Source: Deltaproteobacteria bacterium (GTDB taxonomy: Bacteria > Desulfobacterota > Dissulfuribacteria > Dissulfuribacterales > UBA3076). Taken from it: a DNA stretch of 64,000 nucleotides. Positions 56,340 through 64,000 of the stretch are shown here, piece after piece (the first letter of the stretch is position 1; each line of letters opens with the position of its first letter). The notes below the pieces were generated by a model. It ran no database searches. It saw nothing but the letters and a program-made list of their open reading frames with translations, and was not told where the DNA came from. The stretch lies in NCBI GenBank assembly GCA_018399745.1, contig JAGYNZ010000009.1, forward strand, positions 1 through 64,000. The letters run 5' to 3'. The translations under genes and the position numbers were made by a program.

Positions 56340-59300
56340 TTTTGTTTGTTCACAGGAATGCCGATCCCGGTATCGCGTACGGAAAAACGCAGTAAGGCAG
56401 CCTCTGCCGTTTCTGATTCCAACGTCACGTAAATCGCCACTTCACCCGAATGAGTGAACTTAACTGCATTACCTATCAAGTTAGCCAGAATTTGTCGCAG
56501 ACGCCCCGGATCACCGAGTAATAAAGGCGGTACTTCGGGCGAAATTCCACAGACCAGCTCAAGGCCCTTCGCATGTGCCTGAAGCTCAAATGTGACTGCT
56601 AAATTCTCCAAAAGACTCTGCAAGTCAAAGGCCAGGATCTCAAGTTCCAGCTTTTTGGCCTCTATTTTGGAAAAATCGAGGATATCGTTGATCAGCCCAA
56701 GAAGGGATTCGCTGCTTTTACGCACGGTCTCCGCGTAATGCATCTGCTCATCGTTCAATTCCGTATACAACAACAGTTCTGTCATACCGATCACCCCGTT
56801 CATGGGTGTACGTATTTCGTGACTCATGTTGGCCAGAAACTCACCCTTGGCAATGTTCGCCATCTCTGCTTCGAAGGCCATGCGGTTCGCCCTCATGGTC
56901 TCTTTCTCAAGCTGGCTGTTGGTCTCTCTTAGTTCATTTTCGGCCCTCTTACGCTCGGTGATATCTCTTTGAATTTCAACATACGCGTAAGGCGTACCAT
57001 CCTCATTAACCAGAGGAAAAATCTTATATTCACAAACAAACGTTGAGCCATCCTTTCTCCTGTTCAAAGACTCTCCGTGGTAGATCTTTCCGGACGCTAC
57101 TGTTCTATTCAGTTCCTGCTGAATCTCAACCGTCACAGGATCGGCGTTGAATATATGCAGCGATTGCCCTTGAAGTTCTTTGAGGCTGTATCCAAACAAT
57201 TCTTCTGCTTTCTTATTCAGATATGTAATCTCAAAACGGGCATTGGTGGCCACTACTGAATCCGACATATTGGCTGTTATGGAACTCATTAATCGAAGTC
57301 GTCTCTCGGTTCGCTTTTGTGCGCTGACGTCGCGGGCTGTGGCCACAATCATCTCTTTGCCAGCGGACTCGAACACTCTCAGTCGCACCTCTACAGAGAT
57401 GTCGCTACCGTCTTTGCGTCGATAGATAGTCTCGATAAGCCCGGATCGGGATGCCTTACGGGCGATATTGTCGAGTTCTCGTTTAAGTGATTCGCGCGTA
57501 TAAAGGGGTTTGATTTCATGGGATCCCATGGAGAGCAGCTCATCTCTTGTATAGCCCAGGGTTTCGCAGGCCGTATTGTTCACATCCATAAAATGCATAT
57601 CGATACAGTCAATAATAAACACCTGATCGGCGCTATTTTCTATGGCCATGCGAAACCTTATCAACTCTTCCTCCGCCCTGCTTTGCCGAATAGCAGCCGC
57701 CAGCACATTGGCTAAGGCCTCCATAAAATGGACGTCGTTATCGGTGAAGGCATGCCGCTGGTCGTGGTAGGCGCCCAGAATGCCGAAGGGGCGGTCTGTT
57801 CCTGGAATAGCGACCGTCAGGCCACATATCAAATTGTGCTCGCTCACTAATTCCGACTGTGAAAAGCGTGTTTCATGACGAAGGTCTTCCGAAATAACCG
57901 GCTTGGTCCCCATAAGGGTGTATCCGCTTTGCGATGCGGGACCGTCTGGGATCGACTTTTGGCCGATGCAATCATCCATGCATCCTACACATGCCCTTAG
58001 GGAAAAGATACCTTGCTCCAGATGGTGTTCAAGCACCTCAGCGCAACAAATACCCAGCGTCCGCGAAACCAGTGCCACAGATCTCCCAAAGAGTTCAGCC
58101 AGAGAGGATTCAGCCAGAGCTGTCTCGCTAAAGCTAGCCAGTTCCGCTTGCTGTAACGCTCGGGTCTGCAACGTCTCTCTAGTCCTCTTACGTTCGGTGA
58201 TGTCCATGGAGATCCCAACCAAGCGGTGGACGCAACCGGATTCCTCCAATATGGGGTTTAAAATCACCCACCAGGCAACTGTAAGGCCATCTGGCCTAAT
58301 ACAGTCGGCTTCGAAAGAAGTCTGTTCGCCTTTGAGTGCCCTGGCAACTGCGTCTTGGACCATAGGCCTTACATTCTCAGGCCAGACTTCGCTGAAGTGT
58401 TTTCCGATGACATTGCTTTCAATCCAATTCATGGCATCAAGACCACTCTGATTGATAGATAAATAGCGTCCTTCAGCATCGAGCAGCATCACACAGTTGG
58501 GAGACCCTTCCACCAATGACCGGAAATGTTCCTCGCTCTTTCGCAGGCTTGAGGTCCTCTCAGCGACCAGTCGCTCCAGTTCTGATCGGTGACGGAGCAT
58601 TATACTGAGTAAGAACGACAACAGGGCAGTAAGCAGCAGTCCAGACAGAGCTGCAATCTTCCCCGCCCTGGACGGGTGAAAGCGCAGGAATTCATTACCC
58701 ACATATGCGGTCAAGGCAAAGGCCTTCCCGAATGCCATGACAGGGCGTGTCAGTGAAAGCTCCGTCTCAGTGGCTAACGCATCAGACCCGGGGCCTCTCT
58801 GCAGAAGCTTAAGCTCAAGATAGGCTGTATTTTCCGGACCTGATCTTTCCAGAAGTTTATCCATGTAACAAGCAGCCATTACGAATCCGCGTAGACTTCT
58901 TTGTTGGTGAGTATCGAAGACCGGCCTATATACGCGCATGATATCCTGTGTCCCTCCCTCGCGCATTTGGATGAATATATCAGTGCCAGTCGGTAGGCCG
59001 GTGCGTGCTGCCTCTTCGACAGCCTCTCTGCATAACGGTTCCGAACCGATGTCATAACCCAAGGCCTTCTCGTTATCCGCTAGAGGCGCCACCTGCAAAA
59101 TTGGATAATACACATCGCGGCCGGCGGCAGGTATTTGCTCGCCCTTCAAGTCCTTCTCCCAGATTGCGAAATTTTCAAGACCGGTTGCACGCACATACGC
59201 CTCGAAGCGGGCCCTTTCTTCCGCCGGTACGGCCGGAATCCAGCTCCATGTCTGTACGACCCGGTTCCTTGTCAAATATACCGAATACTTCTGAAACTCT

Positions 59301-59794
59301 TCAAAAGTAACATTTTCCGATCCTTCGTAGAATCTTGCCAGCCCCTCCAATTCTGTATCGCGGAGAACGTGCAAACGCTCGGCTATCACAGAGGTCTGAC
59401 TTGTAACCGTTTGTGCAAACATCTCGTTGCGAGCATAATGCTCATTGTGGTGGGCGGCCCAGACAGCGAACAATGTCATTACTAAGCCCCCTGCCGCTGC
59501 CAGTTCTAGTTCGATATGGCTCATCCAATACGCTGGCTGGCCTTCCTGCCGGAATCTGCGGCGAAGGAGTATGGTCCCAATCAGTATGATGGCAATTAAC
59601 AGCAACGTCAGTAAAGCGGGCGGCAGGACTGAATGCACGATCATTGTTTTCCAGCCCCTCGCATCTATATCTATGCCCAGCACGGCGATCAGTTCATCAC
59701 CCTCCGGATCCTTGATCGGGACCAGAGCTGTGATCCACGTGCCCCAATGATCGGGGACCGGGCCTTCGACGAGTTCATTCCCGCTGTCAAACAC
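56312..59794 (-). CDS. Hybrid kinase fragment 2: CHASE, PAS, GAF, PAS, PAS, HisKA
   Basis: 1160 aa. Membrane spans near 50-75 and 92-112, a CHASE sensor (about 150-330; [36 protein letters not shown]), a third span near 385-405, PAS (about 425-540), GAF (about 560-715), two PAS (about 725-960), a coiled coil, and HisKA with [15 protein letters not shown]. The ATPase domain stops after the DTGIGIP G1 box and lacks the GTGLGL G2 box, so this fragment cannot be a kinase by itself. CHASE domains usually sense small periplasmic molecules. Confidence 0.75.
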   Translation of the reverse strand: MFDSGNELVEGPVPDHWGTWITALVPIKDPEGDELIAVLGIDIDARGWKTMIVHSVLPPALLTLLLIAIILIGTILLRRRFRQEGQPAYWMSHIELELAAAGGLVMTLFAVWAAHHNEHYARNEMFAQTVTSQTSVIAERLHVLRDTELEGLARFYEGSENVTFEEFQKYSVYLTRNRVVQTWSWIPAVPAEERARFEAYVRATGLENFAIWEKDLKGEQIPAAGRDVYYPILQVAPLADNEKALGYDIGSEPLCREAVEEAARTGLPTGTDIFIQMREGGTQDIMRVYRPVFDTHQQRSLRGFVMAACYMDKLLERSGPENTAYLELKLLQRGPGSDALATETELSLTRPVMAFGKAFALTAYVGNEFLRFHPSRAGKIAALSGLLLTALLSFLLSIMLRHRSELERLVAERTSSLRKSEEHFRSLVEGSPNCVMLLDAEGRYLSINQSGLDAMNWIESNVIGKHFSEVWPENVRPMVQDAVARALKGEQTSFEADCIRPDGLTVAWWVILNPILEESGCVHRLVGISMDITERKRTRETLQTRALQQAELASFSETALAESSLAELFGRSVALVSRTLGICCAEVLEHHLEQGIFSLRACVGCMDDCIGQKSIPDGPASQSGYTLMGTKPVISEDLRHETRFSQSELVSEHNLICGLTVAIPGTDRPFGILGAYHDQRHAFTDNDVHFMEALANVLAAAIRQSRAEEELIRFRMAIENSADQVFIIDCIDMHFMDVNNTACETLGYTRDELLSMGSHEIKPLYTRESLKRELDNIARKASRSGLIETIYRRKDGSDISVEVRLRVFESAGKEMIVATARDVSAQKRTERRLRLMSSITANMSDSVVATNARFEITYLNKKAEELFGYSLKELQGQSLHIFNADPVTVEIQQELNRTVASGKIYHGESLNRRKDGSTFVCEYKIFPLVNEDGTPYAYVEIQRDITERKRAENELRETNSQLEKETMRANRMAFEAEMANIAKGEFLANMSHEIRTPMNGVIGMTELLLYTELNDEQMHYAETVRKSSESLLGLINDILDFSKIEAKKLELEILAFDLQSLLENLAVTFELQAHAKGLELVCGISPEVPPLLLGDPGRLRQILANLIGNAVKFTHSGEVAIYVTLESETAEAALLRFSVRDTGIGIPVNKQKCLFQVFAR

Positions 59795-59799
59795 CTGCC

Positions 59800-60213
59800 T
59801 TACTTCGGAGACGCCTCTTTATAGATTTGACCGGCGGGCGATTCATCCTCTGAGCCGAGGGGCTCGTTGTCTACAAAGAAGAAAATCCGACCGTCATCCT
59901 TGCGTCCCATCAGATAAATAAAGCGATATCTCTTGTCGATCTCCATTATCGAGCCTAACTGCTTCTTGAGTCTCAGGTACTCGGGTTTATTCAGATCCAC
60001 TTGGGTACCCGTAAGTGCCAGGACGCGCTGGATGTTGACTGCCTGAGCCACCAGACGTGTCTGCCGAAGAAGATCGTTCCGCATTTCCAGGTCGGTGCGG
60101 TTTGCTATCCACAGGACAAACAAACCTTCTGCAATAATAGAGAGCATCAAAACCGTGATAAAGGCATGCTGTTTCAAACCCGCTGAAAATTTCTTTGCCG
60201 TTTTACCCGCCAT
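59800..60213 (-). CDS. Hybrid kinase fragment 1: N-terminal membrane anchor and sensor start
   Basis: 137 aa. A basic N-terminus, one membrane segment (about 17-37, ITVLMLSIIAEGLFVLWI) and the first half of a Cache-like periplasmic domain (LVAQAVNIQRVLALTG..., YRFIYLMGRKDDGRIFFFVDNEP). It breaks in EASPK; the missing second half is encoded by the start of the next frame ([27 protein letters not shown]). Only the joined frames give a complete domain. Confidence 0.75.
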   Translation of the reverse strand: MAGKTAKKFSAGLKQHAFITVLMLSIIAEGLFVLWIANRTDLEMRNDLLRQTRLVAQAVNIQRVLALTGTQVDLNKPEYLRLKKQLGSIMEIDKRYRFIYLMGRKDDGRIFFFVDNEPLGSEDESPAGQIYKEASPK

Positions 60214-60257
60214 AGGTGAAACCCCTGGTCTCTATTTTCAAGTATATGCCCTGGTTT

Positions 60258-62339
60258 TTAACAAAGAGAACCATTTGCGAATTTCATGCGTATTTCCTGG
60301 ACAAGGCTTGTCTGACAGAAAATTGTGAGCTGATCTTTAAGTAGAATCTCTGTACTTCCATTCGGGATAAGCACGTTGCCGCCGCGCTCAATGGAAATCA
60401 CAGTGGCACTCTGTGGCAACTTGATTTCGGCCAACTTTTTACCCGCACAGGCACAACCTGGATTTATTCGGACCTCGATGAATTCAACATTCGAGACCTT
60501 TCTAAGCGCCATGCGTTCCCTGACATGTTGGGCCTGTTGCTTTTTTAACAGCCCCACATCGTAGGCCCGCAGGATATCGCTTCGGCTGATAAGTCCAACT
60601 AATTTTTGCTCGGAATGACGCGAGACTACCGGAAGCCTGGCAAGGTCCCTGGGCCCCATCTTCCGTATGGCAGACCATATGGGTTCATCCGGAAAGACCG
60701 TAACAGTGTCTAAAGTAGCTACATCACCCACCTTGAGAGAACGAACCATAACGCCCTTCCGATCAAGCGCCCGTTCCATATCCTGCAGCGTGACTATGCC
60801 GTAGAGGTCTTCGTCATTTTCCATGACAGGGAATCCATAAAGATGGGTCTCCTGAAAAATGGCAAAGAGTTCCGCTACGGACTGGTCCCTGTGAACCGTT
60901 ATGGGTGCCTGATTCATGACTTCTTCTACCAGCACCCCCTGCATGACATCGAGGTCTTTCCCCTGCTCGAAGCGGATTCCCCTCTTGGTCAGCTTTAGGG
61001 TGTAGATAGAATCAGGATGTAACCATTGTGTGAGACTTGATCCCACAATACTCGCTGTCATAAGGGGCAAAATCAGGTGATAGTCCCCGCTCATTTCAAA
61101 GACTATGAGTATGGAGGTAAGCGGGGCCCTGGCTGCTGCAGCAAAGACCGCGGCCATACCCACAAGAGCATAGGCCCCGACTTCCCCCACGATATTCGGG
61201 AAAAATGCACCGACAATATATCCATAGGCCCCGCCAAGCACTGCCCCTGTGAAAAGGGATGGCGCAAAGATGCCGCCGGAATTGCCTGATCCCAGAGTAA
61301 ACGAGGTTGCCAATGGCTTAAGAAAAATCAATATCACAAGCAGTAAGAATGATGCGTTACCCTGCAGGGCATCATTCATAAAGGGGAAACCTGAACCATA
61401 AACATGGGGCAGGTTTTCAATCAAAGGCAGCCCGAGGGTGAATTCTTCAGAAGAAGCATGAAAGACCTGTGATATATAAGGATATGTAAAAGCCAGGATA
61501 CCTAAAAATAACGCCCCGACAGCCGGCTTGAAAGCCTGGGGAAATTTCCAATGATCAAACAGCTCTTCAAAGGCATCGAGCATTCGAATGAACATTATGC
61601 CGACAAGGGCAGCTAGTATACCCAGCACAGCATATAACAGGATTTCCCAAGGTGAGTGCATAACATAGCTGGGAACCTCAAAGGCCGGACGGGCCCCCAG
61701 AAAAATCTGGCTGATAATGCTAGAAGATACGGATGCGATCACTACATTACCAAGCATTGAGACCTGGTATTCGCTCATCAACAATTCCGAGGAAAACGCT
61801 ACACCTGCAATAGGTGCATTGAATGTAGCCGCAATTCCAGCAGCCGCCCCACAGGCTACCATGTTTTTTATCCGCTCATCAGAAAGGCGCAGCCACTGGC
61901 CTATAGTGGACCCCAAGGCAGAGCCCACCTGAACGATAGGGCCCTCTCTACCGGCTGAACCACCCGAGCCGATACAAAGGGCCGAAGCAAAAATCTTTGC
62001 TATAGAAACCCTCGGTCTTATGCGGCCGCTGCGCAGGATCAGCGACTTCATGACCTCGGGTACGCCGTGCCCTTTAGCCTCTGTAGCAAAATAGGCAATG
62101 ATGGGGCCACCGATGAACGCACCCAAAACAGGAATAACAATAAGCCACAGACGTCCCAGGGAAGGATAGAGGACCATGGCCTCTGTATAAGAAAAGTGCT
62201 GTATGAACGCTATAAGACGAATAAAAAAGACTGCAGCAAGCCCGGTCCCTGCCCCAACCACAACAGCCATTACCATCAGGACCAGCCCTCCCCTGGGGAC
62301 CAGTCGATCTAGCAGATTTGCAATACGGCGTCTCGGCAT
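60258..62339 (-). CDS. ClC-family anion channel/antiporter with CBS and TrkA-C domains
   Basis: 693 aa membrane protein. About 430 residues form the ClC core: GHGVPEVMKS (in place of GSGIP), GSGGSAGREGPIVQVGSALGS with the gating Glu, and GSGNSGGIFAPSLFTGAVLGG. Two CBS domains follow (about 460-600) and a TrkA-C domain ends the protein (about 615-690, FIEVRINPGCACAGKKLAEIKLPQ). The Glu in GREGP suggests H+-coupled chloride exchange, but the anion is not certain. TrkA-C on a ClC is uncommon and implies control by a small ligand. Confidence 0.9.
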   Translation of the reverse strand: MPRRRIANLLDRLVPRGGLVLMVMAVVVGAGTGLAAVFFIRLIAFIQHFSYTEAMVLYPSLGRLWLIVIPVLGAFIGGPIIAYFATEAKGHGVPEVMKSLILRSGRIRPRVSIAKIFASALCIGSGGSAGREGPIVQVGSALGSTIGQWLRLSDERIKNMVACGAAAGIAATFNAPIAGVAFSSELLMSEYQVSMLGNVVIASVSSSIISQIFLGARPAFEVPSYVMHSPWEILLYAVLGILAALVGIMFIRMLDAFEELFDHWKFPQAFKPAVGALFLGILAFTYPYISQVFHASSEEFTLGLPLIENLPHVYGSGFPFMNDALQGNASFLLLVILIFLKPLATSFTLGSGNSGGIFAPSLFTGAVLGGAYGYIVGAFFPNIVGEVGAYALVGMAAVFAAAARAPLTSILIVFEMSGDYHLILPLMTASIVGSSLTQWLHPDSIYTLKLTKRGIRFEQGKDLDVMQGVLVEEVMNQAPITVHRDQSVAELFAIFQETHLYGFPVMENDEDLYGIVTLQDMERALDRKGVMVRSLKVGDVATLDTVTVFPDEPIWSAIRKMGPRDLARLPVVSRHSEQKLVGLISRSDILRAYDVGLLKKQQAQHVRERMALRKVSNVEFIEVRINPGCACAGKKLAEIKLPQSATVISIERGGNVLIPNGSTEILLKDQLTIFCQTSLVQEIRMKFANGSLC

Positions 62340-62737
62340 AATGATGAGTCGGTCGCTTAACTAAAACTCTCTTTTTGTCATTTCAAGCAAGGGGATAAAT
62401 CTCTCAACTTCTGCTATTAAATAAGATTTATTTTTGCCAAGTTCCTCAAAACAACATTTTCCTTTCAAATACGGGGCAATATACTATCTCCCATTGTCCA
62501 TACAAGTATCATCCGTTTAAAGCATGGATGTTTATTGGTATATCCGGTGTAAAAATAACTTCGGAGTTTATGCCGGGATCTCCATTATTTTTCGAACTTT
62601 TACTATAAGACTGGAATATCTTTAACAGGACAGGTAAAATATAGCAAAATTCAAATCTGCGGGTCTTGCTATGCATGAGCCGTCTTTTTTTTGCCTTTAA
62701 GTTCAGCCAGGATTTTTTTTGAGCAAAGGGGGATTAA
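62340..62737. other. Divergent region clc / CGGC gene
   Basis: 398 nt, AT-rich, no gene seen. It holds the AGGGGGA ribosome site at about 62726-62732 for the next gene. An antisense frame at 62669-62956 overlaps the CGGC gene and has no family match. Confidence 0.6.
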
Positions 62738-63079
62738 ATGAACATCTTGCTTATAGGTTGCGGTGCTTATATGGATGAGGGATATGCATGTCCCGGGGAA
62801 TACAAGTGTATCAACGCAGTGGCGGAAAAAAACGGGGAATTTGCTCAATATGAAAATCCGGTCTTGGTCGGTTTTCTGCGTTGCCAGTGTCCGGGCCGGG
62901 CCGTAATATCCAATATAGGAGCGGTCAAAAAGAACGTCCATATTGATGCAGTACATCTAAGTAATTGTATGGTTAAAGCAATACCCATGTGTAAATACCA
63001 TGACTTTGATCAATTCAAGGAAATAGTGGAGAAAAAATTCGGTGTAAAGTGTGTTCTGGGTACACACGCCTATGATTAA
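62738..63079 (+). CDS. CGGC-domain protein
   Basis: 113 aa, of the CGGC family, found mostly in anaerobes and of unknown function. Family features are an N-terminal GCGAYM, an inner cysteine pair (ACPGEYKC), FLRCQCPGRAVISNIGAVKKNVHIDAVHLSNCM and CKYHDFDQFKE. The name-giving C-G-G-C reads RCQCPGR here, so the motif is slightly changed. The cysteines may bind metal. It is followed 63 nt later by the phosphoribosyltransferase gene. Confidence 0.85.
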   Translation: MNILLIGCGAYMDEGYACPGEYKCINAVAEKNGEFAQYENPVLVGFLRCQCPGRAVISNIGAVKKNVHIDAVHLSNCMVKAIPMCKYHDFDQFKEIVEKKFGVKCVLGTHAYD

Positions 63080-63142
63080 ATAAAGAGGGAATTGCCCCTG
63101 GCACCGTCATCTTATCAGGTACGGGTATAAAATAAGGTCCAA

Positions 63143-63859
63143 ATGGCTGCAAAGATTTACGAAGTGTCCGGCCTGCGTGACAAGAGATTTGTCTTCAAGG
63201 GCAGAGACGACGCAGCAAAGGTGCTTTCAGAAATGCTCAATCCTTACTACGAAAAGGCAAAAGACACCCTTGTCCTTGCCATACCTTCGGGTGGCGTACC
63301 CATAGGACTAGGAGTGGCAAAAGGCCTTTCACTTCCCGTTGATCTTGTAATTGTCAGAAAAATTCCCATACCTGGAAATCCAGAAGCAGGTTTTGGTGCG
63401 GTGACACTGGACGGGGATGTGTTGCTTAATAACGAGCTTGTAGCATTGCTTCGACTTTCTCAGAAGGAAATAGAGGATAAAATAACCAATGTAAAATCAG
63501 ACCTGCAAGAAAGAAATCGTTTCTTTCGCCTAGGAAGACCCTTTCCCAATGTAATTAATAAAACCATATTGATGGCAGATGATGGAATTGCCTCAGGTTA
63601 CACCATGTTGGCATGCATAGAATCCATACGTCGAAAAGGGGCAAGCAAAATAGTAGTGGCGGTACCAACGGCTCCAGAACACTCCATTTCCCGAATTTCT
63701 CCAATTGTTGAAGAGATATTCTGCCCAAATATAAGGACAGGTCAGTATTTTGCAGTGGCTGAGGCATATTCCGAATGGTACGATCTCGACAGACATGAGG
63801 TCCTGGCTAGATTACAAGAAGCCGGTTTTCCCAAAACCTTCAATTCGCGTGCAGATTGA
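63143..63859 (+). CDS. Phosphoribosyltransferase family protein
   Basis: 238 aa, type I phosphoribosyltransferase fold. The PRPP-binding loop is ILMADDGIASGYTMLACIESI (near residue 133), preceded by LAIPSGGVPIGLGVAKGL and VRKIPIPGNPEAGFGAV. The hood region does not allow me to assign a base; the family includes proteins often fused to or next to dienelactone hydrolases, with unknown substrates. It is the last gene of the window; the 141 nt after it hold nothing I can identify. Confidence 0.85.
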   Translation: MAAKIYEVSGLRDKRFVFKGRDDAAKVLSEMLNPYYEKAKDTLVLAIPSGGVPIGLGVAKGLSLPVDLVIVRKIPIPGNPEAGFGAVTLDGDVLLNNELVALLRLSQKEIEDKITNVKSDLQERNRFFRLGRPFPNVINKTILMADDGIASGYTMLACIESIRRKGASKIVVAVPTAPEHSISRISPIVEEIFCPNIRTGQYFAVAEAYSEWYDLDRHEVLARLQEAGFPKTFNSRAD

Positions 63860-64000
63860 CCTGCTTTCAGTTTCCAAACTGTGCCGCTGTCCCTGATCCA
63901 TTACTATATGGACCTGTTGCCTGTAACAATATTTTTTTCATCCTTACCCCGGCCTTCCAGTCAAAACCGGAATCCTTGACGTATATCCAAAAAAATGGTA

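Larger units (their letters stand above)
54870..60213 (-). pseudogene. Hybrid histidine kinase split by two frameshifts
   Basis: Three consecutive minus-strand frames join into one kinase of about 1780 aa: sensor, membrane, CHASE, PAS-GAF-PAS-PAS, HisKA-HATPase, REC-REC and HPt. Break 1 (near 59800): ...QIYKEASP ends in a stop while [11 protein letters not shown] continues in another frame. Break 2 (near 56325): LFQVFAR ends in a stop inside the ATPase domain, and [16 protein letters not shown] continues in another frame. Each is repaired by one extra base in a short C or G run. It may be decay, phase variation or a sequencing error; the rest of the gene is well kept. Confidence 0.85.

Noticed and set aside
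62669..62956. Antisense frame over the CGGC gene
   Set aside because: A shadow of the real gene, which has an AGGGGGA ribosome site and family motifs.
1..64000. CRISPR array, insertion sequence or prophage
   Set aside because: No regularly spaced identical repeats, transposase, integrase or phage structural genes were seen.

Overview
The window looks like chromosome of an anaerobic, sulfate-reducing or sulfur-disproportionating bacterium of the Desulfobacterota (former Deltaproteobacteria). The main evidence is aprB-aprA (adenylylsulfate reductase) at the left edge. It is supported by corrinoid-dependent methyl transfer, a B12-dependent ribonucleotide reductase, several large hybrid histidine kinases and a pilMNOP/secretin cluster. 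This placement is an inference from gene content; no 16S gene is present.

Layout. 1-1274: aprA (cut by the window edge) and aprB. 1.8-5.0 kb: mobA, a YkgJ-type Cys-cluster protein and a two-gene ABC transporter (ATPase and permease). 5.0-13.2 kb (minus): a seven-gene operon made of a MetH-activation-like protein, two MttB-superfamily methyltransferases flanking a methyl-THF:corrinoid methyltransferase, a corrinoid protein, a SAM methyltransferase and an asparagine-synthetase-like ligase whose glutaminase cysteine is replaced by serine. 13.4-18.8 kb: a MarR regulator and, divergently, an OpuC-type quaternary-amine ABC transporter plus a second (NMT1/SsuA-like) binding protein. Together, 5-18.8 kb reads as an island for uptake and demethylation of glycine betaine or a similar quaternary amine, with two unexplained tailoring enzymes at the operon end.

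18.7-28.9 kb: a radical SAM protein, a TadA-like deaminase, a Cys-rich protein that belongs to a small paralogous family with 44.7 kb, purM, a DUF523/TudS protein, an HU/IHF protein, ftsY, an acetate kinase remnant, mnmG, a histidine kinase and an ElyC-like protein. 28.9-31.8 kb: tRNA-Asp, tRNA-Val, lepB, lepA. 32-38.5 kb: type IV pilus alignment genes pilM-N-O-P, an STN-TPR protein and a lipoprotein secretin, closed by a clear terminator. 39-48.1 kb: nikR, gyrA, gpsA, a UPF0280 gene, an MBL-fold hydrolase, the second Cys-rich paralogue, a GAF histidine kinase and cysS. 48.5-50.7 kb: nrdJ. 50.9-60.2 kb (minus): a signalling block with a 1105-aa hybrid kinase, a stand-alone receiver and a CHASE/PAS/GAF hybrid kinase broken by two single-base frameshifts. 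60.3-63.9 kb: a ClC channel with CBS and TrkA-C domains, a CGGC protein and a phosphoribosyltransferase.

The strongest candidates for something undescribed are (1) the methyltransferase plus Ser-for-Cys amide-ligase pair appended to the corrinoid operon, and (2) the eight-cysteine paralogous family at 20.5 and 44.7 kb. Degenerate short-period repeats of 7-8 nt are scattered through the window, and two of them appear to have been absorbed into coding sequence.
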